A DNA stretch of 64,000 nucleotides. Source: Eubacterium sp. (GTDB lineage Bacteria; Bacillota; Clostridia; Lachnospirales; Lachnospiraceae). The notes below the pieces were generated by a model. It worked only from the letters and a program-made list of their open reading frames with translations. It searched no databases and was not told the DNA's origin. The translations under genes were made by a program, and so were the position numbers. This document shows, piece by piece, positions 35,202 through 42,352 of this stretch; the stretch's first letter is position 1, and every line of letters begins with the position of its first letter. Location of the stretch: positions 1 through 64,000 of the forward strand of contig JAFVGA010000020.1 of assembly GCA_017475235.1 (NCBI GenBank), given 5' to 3'.

Positions 35202-37298
35202 TTATTGTTTAATATATTTATTCTTTCTAAATAGTAAGTATGCAAGTCCCACTGTACAAATGCTTGCTACCACTAATCCAATGACATTTGCTCTTCCTGC
35301 AAACAATATACCAAACTGGTAAACGATTAGCGCGATCACATATGCGAACAAGCATTGGTAACCTACTGCTATTCCGAACCACTTCCAGCTATTCATCTCA
35401 CGTTTGATAGCACCCATCGCTGCAAAACATGGCGCGCAAAGCAAGTTGAAGATTAGGAATGAGTATCCGGCTATAACACCAAATTCTTTGACGGACTCGT
35501 GTAGTGTACCAAACACGCCTACTACCTCCTCCTTAGCCACTAGTCCCATAACTGTAGCTACGGTAGCGCCTGTGCCGGCTTTTCCAGTTCCAAATCCAAG
35601 CGGTGCAAAGATAATCTTAACTCCACTACCTATGTGTCCAAGAATACTCTTTGCCAAATTTAATTCTTCGTCGAAGACAAAGTGTCCATTTACCCATCCA
35701 AACTTTGAAGCGAACCAAATGATGATGGACGAAAGTAGGATGATAGTTCCAGCCTTCTTGATGAATGACCAAGATCTTTCCCACATACTTCTGAGCACTG
35801 CTCCCACTGTTGGCATGTGATACTCAGGAAGTTCCATTACGAATGGTGAAGGGTCACCTTCAAATAATTTGGTTTTCTTCAAAATGATTCCTGAAACTAC
35901 TATTGCTGCAATTCCTAGGAAGTATGCACTAGGTGCAACCCACCAAGCTCCACCAAATAGTGAGCTTGAGATTAATGCGATGATTGGAATCTTCGCACTA
36001 CAAGGGATAAATGTTGTTGTCATTATGGTTATTTTTCTATCTCTATCGTTTTCGATTGTACGCGATGCCATAATTCCAGGAACGCCACAACCTGTTCCGA
36101 TTAGGATTGGGATAAATGATTTTCCAGATAAGCCAAACTTTCTGAAAATCTTATCCATAATGAATGCAACTCTGGCCATATATCCACAACCTTCTAAAAT
36201 CGCTAGCAAAATGAATAGAACCATGATTTGTGGCAAGAATCCTAGCACAGCTCCCACACCGCCAACGATACCATCTACTACTAATGAGTGTAGCCAAGGT
36301 GCACAGTGAATTGCATTAAGCCATTTGTCGAGTGCGTTTGGTATTATTTCTCCAAACAACACATCATTAACCCAGTCTGTTCCCATTGTTCCGACAGTAG
36401 AAATTGAAAGGTAGTAAACGACAAACATAATCGCTGCAAAAATAGGTAGTGCCAAAAATTTGTTTGTGACAACCTTATCTATCTTATCTGATGTAGAAAA
36501 GCGCTCTTTACGTTTCTTCTTATAACAATCACCAATCATTCCAGTGATGTATTCGTAGCGCTCGTTTGTGATGATACTTTCTGCATCATCGTCAAATTCC
36601 TTCTCCACCACCACTATATCTTTTTCAATGTGATCTAAAACATCTTTGTCTATTTTTAGTTTCTTTATGATGTCTTTGTCTCTCTCAAAAATCTTGATTG
36701 AGTACCATCTCTGAATCTCTTCTGGCATATCGTGGATAACTGCTTCCTCTATATGAGCTAGCGCGTGCTCCACAGGACCTGAGAAACTATGCTTTGGAAT
36801 AAATGAATCTTCATTTGCCGCAGCAATCATTGCTTCTTGAACTTCCTCAATGCCAGTTGTCTTAAGAGCAGAAATCTCAACCGCTCTGCAACCAAGTTTC
36901 TTTGAAAGAGCCTCAACACTTATTTTGTCTCCACGTTTTCTTACAACGTCCATCATGTTGACAGCAATAACTACTGGAATTCCAAGTTCTAGAAGTTGTG
37001 TAGTCAAATACAAGTTTCTCTCGATGTTAGTTCCATCCACAATATTAAGGATTGCGTCTGGTCTTTCATCAACCAAAAAGTTTCTAGCAACCACTTCCTC
37101 CTGTGTATAAGGTGAAAGCGAATAGATACCGGGCAAATCCACAAGACTAACATCTTTGTTGTTCTTTAGCTTTCCTTCTTTTTTCTCTACCGTAACTCCT
37201 GGCCAGTTTCCAACATACTGATTAGCACCAGTTAGCGCATTGAACAATGTTGTCTTACCACTGTTTGGATTTCCGGCCAATGCAATTTTAATCGACAT
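35202..37298 (-). CDS. feoB: Ferrous iron transporter FeoB
   Basis: The 698-residue GTP-driven Fe(II) importer has an N-terminal G domain (P-loop GNPNSGKTT at 9-17, switch with VGNWPGVTVEKKEG, DLPGIYSLSPY). A helical GDI-like region and eight or so membrane helices follow, with the two Gate repeats (LPQIMVLFILLAILEGCGYMARVAF). It follows feoA by 9 bp and precedes the FeoB-associated gene. Regulation is probably by the divergent DtxR-type protein acting at palindromes over the feoA promoter. Confidence 0.97.
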   Translation of the reverse strand: MSIKIALAGNPNSGKTTLFNALTGANQYVGNWPGVTVEKKEGKLKNNKDVSLVDLPGIYSLSPYTQEEVVARNFLVDERPDAILNIVDGTNIERNLYLTTQLLELGIPVVIAVNMMDVVRKRGDKISVEALSKKLGCRAVEISALKTTGIEEVQEAMIAAANEDSFIPKHSFSGPVEHALAHIEEAVIHDMPEEIQRWYSIKIFERDKDIIKKLKIDKDVLDHIEKDIVVVEKEFDDDAESIITNERYEYITGMIGDCYKKKRKERFSTSDKIDKVVTNKFLALPIFAAIMFVVYYLSISTVGTMGTDWVNDVLFGEIIPNALDKWLNAIHCAPWLHSLVVDGIVGGVGAVLGFLPQIMVLFILLAILEGCGYMARVAFIMDKIFRKFGLSGKSFIPILIGTGCGVPGIMASRTIENDRDRKITIMTTTFIPCSAKIPIIALISSSLFGGAWWVAPSAYFLGIAAIVVSGIILKKTKLFEGDPSPFVMELPEYHMPTVGAVLRSMWERSWSFIKKAGTIILLSSIIIWFASKFGWVNGHFVFDEELNLAKSILGHIGSGVKIIFAPLGFGTGKAGTGATVATVMGLVAKEEVVGVFGTLHESVKEFGVIAGYSFLIFNLLCAPCFAAMGAIKREMNSWKWFGIAVGYQCLFAYVIALIVYQFGILFAGRANVIGLVVASICTVGLAYLLFRKNKYIKQ

Positions 37299-37307
37299 AT
37301 CTTTCTC

Positions 37308-37529
37308 CTATTCCACTTCAATCTTTTCTGCATCTTCTTTGCGCAAGGATAACTCGTATCCTCGAACAGTTATTTCTATTGGGTCTCCAAGTGGAGCCGT
37401 CTTGATTACACGAATTTGAACACCCTTAGTAATACCCATGTCCATAATTCTTCTCTTGATAGGGCCTTCACCGTATAACTTAACTACTTTTGCTTTGCCC
37501 CCGATTGGGACATCTTTTAATGTTTTCAT
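37308..37529 (-). CDS. feoA: FeoA accessory protein
   Basis: The 73-residue SH3-like protein is required for FeoB iron uptake. The family pattern runs from LKDVPIGGKAKVVKLYG through RRIMDMGITKGVQIRVI to GDPIEITVRGYELSLRKEDA. AAGGAG precedes the ATG. It is the first gene of feoA-feoB-FeoB-associated, driven by a consensus promoter carrying two palindromic sites. Confidence 0.95.
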   Translation of the reverse strand: MKTLKDVPIGGKAKVVKLYGEGPIKRRIMDMGITKGVQIRVIKTAPLGDPIEITVRGYELSLRKEDAEKIEVE

Positions 37530-37564
37530 TGAAGTCTCCTTAATAATTTTGCTTTTCTGTTTCA

Positions 37565-37601
37565 GTTAGTCTTAACTAACCCACAGTTAGTATAGACTAG
37601 C
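37565..37601. promoter_or_regulatory. Two palindromic operators at the feoA promoter, candidate DtxR-family boxes
   Basis: GTTAGTCTTAACTAAC (37565-37580) and GTTAGTATAGACTAGC (37586-37601) lie 21 bp apart, two helical turns, so both face the same side. The second overlaps the feoA -10. The TTAG...CTAA halves recall the DtxR consensus, and a DtxR-type gene is divergent. Confidence 0.7.
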
Positions 37602-37617
37602 TTTTTTCAATTGTCAA
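37589..37617 (-). promoter_or_regulatory. Promoter for feoAB
   Basis: TTGACA (37617-37612), 17 bp, TATACT (37594-37589), fully consensus spacing. Confidence 0.8.
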
Positions 37618-37639
37618 CATTTTTTTCTCATGTTATAAT
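37611..37639 (+). promoter_or_regulatory. Promoter for the DtxR-family regulator
   Basis: TTGTCA (37611-37616), 17 bp, TGT-TATAAT (-10 at 37634-37639). Its -35 shares bases with the -35 of the opposite feoA promoter. Confidence 0.75.
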
Positions 37640-37668
37640 CATTAAAACAGTGAACGGAAGAGGTAATT

Positions 37669-38037
37669 ATGCAGAGCAACGAATCACAAGAAATGTATTT
37701 AGAGACTATATTAGTCCTCGGCAAAGAAAAAGAACACGTGCGCTCAGTGGATGTGGCAAACGATCTAGGCTTTAAAAAGTCTAGTGTCAGCGTTGGCATG
37801 AAACATTTGCGTGAGAAAAAATATATAGAGGTTGATGAGAAGGGTTATATCACTCTCACTCCTGCCGGCAAAGAGATTGCAGAAATGATTTATGAACGCC
37901 ATCAGTTCTTGTCAGAGTACTTGATGAAGATTGGAGTTCCGGAAGACATCGCTGTAGACGACGCATGTAAGATTGAACACGTAATCAGTCAAGAAAGTTT
38001 TGAAGCATTAAAGAAACGCGTTAAGAAACTCAAATAA
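37669..38037 (+). CDS. DtxR/IdeR-type iron-dependent repressor, short form
   Basis: The 122-residue metalloregulator has a winged helix (about 1-62) and a dimerisation domain, lacking the C-terminal SH3 domain of DtxR and so as short as MntR. The metal residues, however, look like DtxR rather than MntR: Met9 (MntR has Asp) and Cys100-x2-Glu103-His104 (MntR has Glu first), with His78. This favours iron sensing. It is divergent from feoA, with palindromes between them. The ribosome site GGAAGAGG precedes the ATG. Confidence 0.88.
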   Translation: MQSNESQEMYLETILVLGKEKEHVRSVDVANDLGFKKSSVSVGMKHLREKKYIEVDEKGYITLTPAGKEIAEMIYERHQFLSEYLMKIGVPEDIAVDDACKIEHVISQESFEALKKRVKKLK

Positions 38038-38049
38038 TAATATTGAAGA

Positions 38050-38116
38050 CAAAAAAAGAAAAGTATAAAGGTAACGAACGATTTTAAGTGAGTACCTTTA
38101 TACTTTTCTTTTTTTG
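38050..38116. terminator. Conserved-loop hairpin C, between convergent regulator and GH16 genes
   Basis: A 24-bp perfect stem (38050-38073 with 38093-38116) has a 19-nt plus-strand loop containing CGAACGATTTTAAGTGAG. A-run left and T-run right allow termination on both strands. The loop matches hairpins at 17555 and 25703. Confidence 0.8.
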
Positions 38117-38123
38117 AAAATAA

Positions 38124-39437
38124 TTATTTATTTAATTTGTTAATATCTATTTCTTTAACTGCTCCATACAAATACTGGCCATCGTCCATTATAGTGTAAG
38201 GTCTTACGTAGTACTTTGCTTTGGCGTGCTTCTTTAGGCCATCTTCAAAAATCATATCTGTATTGAAGTAAGTAGCCGAAGTATGTTTTTGAAGTTCAAG
38301 GTTTTCAATGTCCTCTTCTTCGTTTTGGAATACTTTAACATAGCCTTTGTCGTTGTCTACATTTAAGTCATCGGCAGTTATTCCAGTATCATCCGTTCCC
38401 TTAAAACTTTTGAGTCCAAGAATTATTCCGTTCGTTGAAATAGTATGTCCATTAATATTTGGCTCCACGTAAGATCTAATTCGAACTGCTGCGTCCTTCT
38501 TATTAAACTGAATAGCGAACGTGTCTAGCTTGTCACTCTCGACAATCTTTCTAAGGGCAGGCTTTGTGTAGGACTTGTCTTTGTTTTCATAGACGCGGAC
38601 ATAGTCAACATACATAGTTGCGTCTTTGAAATTTTTCTTCGGTCCAGTAAATCCAGTATAGCCAGTCTGATCACTTCCAATCGCAAGATTGAGCAAGAAA
38701 TAATGCTGCTTTCTGAAAGCGGCTGCGTTACTGTCCCTTATGTCTGCTGAGAAGTAAATGTGGTTATCCACATACCAATCTATATGATTTGCACCCCAAA
38801 CAATTCCGTAGGTGTGCCATGCGTTGATTCCTTTTTTAAGGCCGCCTGGATATTTGTAGACGTGGCCGTTGAACATTCCACTCCACATCATGTTAGAGTC
38901 GTGTGACATCCAGTGAATAGCACCTGAGGCATAGTCCCTGTCGTTTGCATGCTCCATAATGTCTAATTCGCCACATGTAGGCCAAGGCAAGCCATCATTT
39001 CCCATCATCCAAAACGCTGGCCAAACACCACTCTGATTTCCTTTCACAACTTTGAAGCGGGCTTCTATCTTTCCATACTTGAAAGCCTTTTTGTACATTG
39101 TCTTTAAACGACCAGATGTGTAATCTGACATTCCGTAGTGCTGCTTCATCGCGTGAATAATAAGTTTGCCGTTTTTTACACGGACGTTTTCTTTTCTATC
39201 TGTATAAGACTGGAGTTCATTGTTTCCCCAACCAGAATATCCTGTGCCAATATCGTAAGTCCAGTTATCCTCGTTCAACTCCTTGCCGTTAAACTCATCA
39301 CTCCATTTAAGTTTCCAACCTTTGTCGGTTGGGGATAGGTCTTTGGCGTGGACAATAAAAGTAGCGCTGCTTAAAAAGAGCGCTACTAAAATAGATGTAA
39401 TTAACAAATATTTAGTTTTTCTCAAAACTTCTAACAT
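38124..39437 (-). CDS. Secreted GH16 beta-glucanase
   Basis: The family 16 retaining glycoside hydrolase probably cuts beta-1,3 or mixed-linked glucan. The 437 residues have a signal peptide (to about residue 31). The catalytic strand GELDIMEH has nucleophile Glu157, Asp159 and acid/base Glu162, preceded by the conserved GVWPAFWMMG. The GH16 fold ends near 275, followed by about 160 residues of unknown fold. It directly follows a membrane protein gene with no gap. Confidence 0.92.
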   Translation of the reverse strand: MLEVLRKTKYLLITSILVALFLSSATFIVHAKDLSPTDKGWKLKWSDEFNGKELNEDNWTYDIGTGYSGWGNNELQSYTDRKENVRVKNGKLIIHAMKQHYGMSDYTSGRLKTMYKKAFKYGKIEARFKVVKGNQSGVWPAFWMMGNDGLPWPTCGELDIMEHANDRDYASGAIHWMSHDSNMMWSGMFNGHVYKYPGGLKKGINAWHTYGIVWGANHIDWYVDNHIYFSADIRDSNAAAFRKQHYFLLNLAIGSDQTGYTGFTGPKKNFKDATMYVDYVRVYENKDKSYTKPALRKIVESDKLDTFAIQFNKKDAAVRIRSYVEPNINGHTISTNGIILGLKSFKGTDDTGITADDLNVDNDKGYVKVFQNEEEDIENLELQKHTSATYFNTDMIFEDGLKKHAKAKYYVRPYTIMDDGQYLYGAVKEIDINKLNK

Positions 39438-40007
39438 TTACTCGTTCTCGTTGTTAACAACTTTCTTATTTTCTTTCATGCCTGTTAAGAATGTAATAAG
39501 TACGATAGCTGCGCAATAGCAGATGTTAGTAACGATTAGTCGAATGTTGCCCCATGCAAAGAAGTTCATGTGGTTTCCTACTATTCGCACGAAAAAGTCT
39601 AAAGCTAGGTCCACAAATGTAATCGCTATTACAACAATCGCCACCGGCAAAGGCTTAAGCGTTTTTGTTATTAAGAGTAACATCATAGTAAAGATTACTA
39701 ATGGTGGTACACTCTGCGCAAGCATCATAGCGTTTATAGTCATTCCTGTTCCAACCTGTGAATAGATTGAAATTAAATAGATAACAGAATACGACATAAT
39801 ACCAATAAGCGAGATTACGTACTTATTTATAATCACTCCAACTATCACTGCAATCAACGCCAAAATATCTAGGATGTAAAATGCTTGCATAGGTACATTA
39901 AAGTACGCAGGCTTATCCTTGAACATATTGATAGTGAAATAAATGTAATCCGCTATCAATGGTAGGGTTAAAATGATTGCTAATACTCTAAATACTGTTT
40001 TTTTCAT
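39438..40007 (-). CDS. Six-helix membrane protein upstream of the GH16 gene
   Basis: The 189-residue protein is nearly all hydrophobic, with about six helices and a short charged C-terminus. No family was recognised. GGAGG lies about 7 nt before the ATG, and the stop abuts the GH16 start codon, so the two are co-transcribed. A role in export or sensing of glucan is only guesswork. Confidence 0.65.
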   Translation of the reverse strand: MKKTVFRVLAIILTLPLIADYIYFTINMFKDKPAYFNVPMQAFYILDILALIAVIVGVIINKYVISLIGIMSYSVIYLISIYSQVGTGMTINAMMLAQSVPPLVIFTMMLLLITKTLKPLPVAIVVIAITFVDLALDFFVRIVGNHMNFFAWGNIRLIVTNICYCAAIVLITFLTGMKENKKVVNNENE

Positions 40008-40072
40008 TATTCTTCCTCCACAAATTTCTCTACATCAAGTTTAACAAAATGTTTGTAAAAAAGATATAGTAA

Positions 40073-40384
40073 TTAGCACGAAGCGAAAAGAACAGATGCA
40101 ATAATTACAAGCACAATAACAAAGCCAACAATATATGCGCAGCCATCTGCCGAGTCATTCGCCGAGCTAGAAGTCTTGTTTTCTTCCGCCTTAATATTAG
40201 CAGCTACCTTCTTAGCAATTCGATCTTCCGCTTCCTTCTGTTTGCGTGCTGCCTCTTTAGCCTTGCGCTTGTTGTACTTATTTATTTTCTTTTGCTTTCT
40301 TCTTGAGATTGGTTCTGATCCATAGATTTCGTGGTAATCATCCCAAAATTCCATTTCTTCAATCACATCCCAATCTTTACTCAT
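40073..40384 (-). CDS. Small C-tail-anchored membrane protein
   Basis: The 103 residues have an acidic aromatic start (DWDVIEEMEFWDDYHEIYG), a long Lys/Arg/Ala helix, probably a coiled coil (about 28-70), and one C-terminal helix (about 82-101) ending in Cys. No family was recognised. It lies 65 bp upstream of the six-helix membrane protein gene. An AGAGG ribosome site is present. Confidence 0.6.
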   Translation of the reverse strand: MSKDWDVIEEMEFWDDYHEIYGSEPISRRKQKKINKYNKRKAKEAARKQKEAEDRIAKKVAANIKAEENKTSSSANDSADGCAYIVGFVIVLVIIASVLFASC

Positions 40385-40465
40385 AACCGTACACCTCTTT
40401 TCTCTTATTATACTTCTTTTGATGGTTAAATTGTATAAAAAGAAGTGTCCAATAACTTGGGCACT

Positions 40466-40497
40466 AAAAAAGATGCGAGCGAACCCACATCTTTTTT
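40466..40497 (-). terminator. Intrinsic terminator after DegV gene, UUCG-type loop
   Basis: On the minus strand AAAGATGTGGG-TTCG-CTCGCATCTTT with two G-U pairs and six T after it. Confidence 0.8.
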
Positions 40498-41366
40498 TAT
40501 TTTTCTTCTACTACTGTCACCGCAATACCTGCTGTGTCCACACTTACGTGGCAAGCAATACTGCACGACAATGGTGCGTAATCTGTTTTGTAATCTGGAA
40601 AAGCTTCTTGCACCTTCTTAATCCACTCATCAGCGTCAGCCTCATTTGTGAAAGTTCCAGCTATACCAATTCTGATTTTCTCCTGAGGATAATCCTTAAA
40701 TCTCTCTGCAAGATCAGTCTTGGCTGCCTCTATCATTTTTGTTTCAGCTGCTTTCATTCCACGAACCTTAGCATAAGAGTCTAACTTCTCACCTTGAATA
40801 GTTAGCACTGGCTTTATGTTCATAGCTGTAGCAATCATAGCTGCTGTTGGAGTTACACGTCCACTCTTCTTCAATAGTTTCAAATCTTGAACTGTAATGT
40901 AAATGCTCGAGTTGAATGCGTTTGCCTCTAAAGCTTCCTTTATCTCTTTTGCATTCTTGCCTCTATTCACGAGTCGTTTTGCATCGTAAACTGCATTGGC
41001 AAGTGTAACTGAAATTCTGTGGTTATCTACTACTTGTACTTTACCGTCGTATTCCTCGGCAAACTGCGTAGCCGTATGACACGAACCCGACAAACCACTA
41101 GACATTGGAATATAAACTAACTCGTCATATCCGCTGTCCAAAATTTCATCCCAAAAATCCAAAAGGTCTTTGAGAGATGGTTGTGCAGTCATTACCTCTT
41201 TATCTACCACTAGTGCATCATAAAGTTCAGCATGTGTGATAGTCTCACCCTCTAGGTAATCCACCCCATCAACCATTACTGGCATCGGAAGCACAAATAT
41301 CCCGTTTTCTTTTCCTTCTTGGACGGAAATACCACTATTGGTATCCGTCATTATCGCTGTTTTCAT
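40497..41366 (-). CDS. DegV family fatty-acid-binding protein
   Basis: The 289 residues start at the ATG at 41366, with AGGAG 5 nt upstream; an earlier Met lies in the gap after the previous gene. The family start is KTAIMTDTNSGIS, with SSGLSGSCHTATQFA as the lipid-head pocket, and a later VQDLKLLKKSGRVTP. The C-terminal segment ends with SIACHVSVDTAGIAV. It lies 49 bp downstream of another DegV gene, so the pair probably shares a transcript. Confidence 0.9.
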   Translation of the reverse strand: MKTAIMTDTNSGISVQEGKENGIFVLPMPVMVDGVDYLEGETITHAELYDALVVDKEVMTAQPSLKDLLDFWDEILDSGYDELVYIPMSSGLSGSCHTATQFAEEYDGKVQVVDNHRISVTLANAVYDAKRLVNRGKNAKEIKEALEANAFNSSIYITVQDLKLLKKSGRVTPTAAMIATAMNIKPVLTIQGEKLDSYAKVRGMKAAETKMIEAAKTDLAERFKDYPQEKIRIGIAGTFTNEADADEWIKKVQEAFPDYKTDYAPLSCSIACHVSVDTAGIAVTVVEEK

Positions 41367-41415
41367 TCTATCTCCTAATTTCGAGTGAGCCAAAGAACAC
41401 ACCCAAACCTTTTTA

Positions 41416-42303
41416 TTAATTTACTCTCTCATCACCCCAGAAGAACAACGCAACTGTTCCTGGACCTGTGTGACAACCGATTGTCGCTCCGATTTCAGTA
41501 ATCTGAACTCCACCGTTTAAATTAGGCAAAGCTTCCTCAATTAAATCAGCTAAAGCTCTTGCGTCATCATAGCAATCAGCCTGTGAGATAAAGCATTTAC
41601 CAGAATAGTCTTTACCATCCTGTACATGCTCAAGCATTACCTCTAAAGTTCTCTTAATAACTTTCTTCTTTCCACGAATCTTTTCACGAGCAGCAAGTTT
41701 TCCTTCGTAATCCACATTCAAAAGTGGACAAATACCAAGCAAGTTTCCGACAAAACCAGATGTCTTAGAAACACGACCACCTTTGATTAAGAAAGTAAGA
41801 TCCGTTGTGAAGTACCAATGATGCATTTTCTTTTTGTTATCTTCAATCCATCCATACAACTCATCCATAGTAGCGCCGTCATCTCTCATGTCAGCCAATG
41901 TGTCTATAACTAAACCGTAACCAGCTGAAGCTGCTAAAGAATCCACTACATAAATCTTTCTATCTGGATATTCGTCTCTCAACTCTTCTGCTGCCACGCA
42001 TGCAGAATTGTAAGTTCCTGAAATTCCGCTAGACAATGCAATATGCAAAATGTCTTTGCCGTCGTCCAAAAATGGTTTGAAGAAGTCAATGTACTCTTGA
42101 ACAGTAACCTGTGAAGTCTTCGCATCTTCTCCATCAATCATTCTCTGGAATAATTCTTTCTGAGAAATGCTTTGACCCATATCATCAGCATATATATCTT
42201 CTCCTACCTGTGCATGGAAAGATACATATGGAATGTTTCTCTCTTTCATATATTCGTTTGTCAAATCTACTGTTGAACAACAAGTTAATACAAATTCACT
42301 CAT
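41416..42303 (-). CDS. DegV family fatty-acid-binding protein
   Basis: The 295 residues have the opening LTCCSTVDLTNEYMKERNIPYVSFH, the pocket ALSSGISGTYNSACVAA, TDLTFLIKGGRVSKTSG, and the ending IGCHTGPGTVALFF. It is distinct from the paralogue after it, so the two may bind different acyl chains. The ribosome site is AGGAGG. A quasi-palindrome covers its likely -10. Confidence 0.9.
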   Translation of the reverse strand: MSEFVLTCCSTVDLTNEYMKERNIPYVSFHAQVGEDIYADDMGQSISQKELFQRMIDGEDAKTSQVTVQEYIDFFKPFLDDGKDILHIALSSGISGTYNSACVAAEELRDEYPDRKIYVVDSLAASAGYGLVIDTLADMRDDGATMDELYGWIEDNKKKMHHWYFTTDLTFLIKGGRVSKTSGFVGNLLGICPLLNVDYEGKLAAREKIRGKKKVIKRTLEVMLEHVQDGKDYSGKCFISQADCYDDARALADLIEEALPNLNGGVQITEIGATIGCHTGPGTVALFFWGDERVN

Positions 42304-42326
42304 AATTATCCTCCTAGTCTGTTTAC

Positions 42327-42348
42327 ATACTCACGCGTAAGTATATCA
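42327..42348 (-). promoter_or_regulatory. Promoter -10 inside a quasi-palindrome upstream of degV
   Basis: The minus strand carries TGA-TATACT (extended -10, 42348-42340). The 18-bp ATACTTACGCGTGAGTAT (42344-42327) is symmetric except for one pair and overlaps the -10 and start site, which suits a repressor site. Confidence 0.45.
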
Positions 42349-42352
42349 TATA

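Noticed and set aside
40449-40472. Second terminator-like stem after the degV gene (AGTGTCC/GGGCACT)
   Set aside because: Short, mismatched on the relevant strand; the hairpin at 40466-40497 is sufficient.
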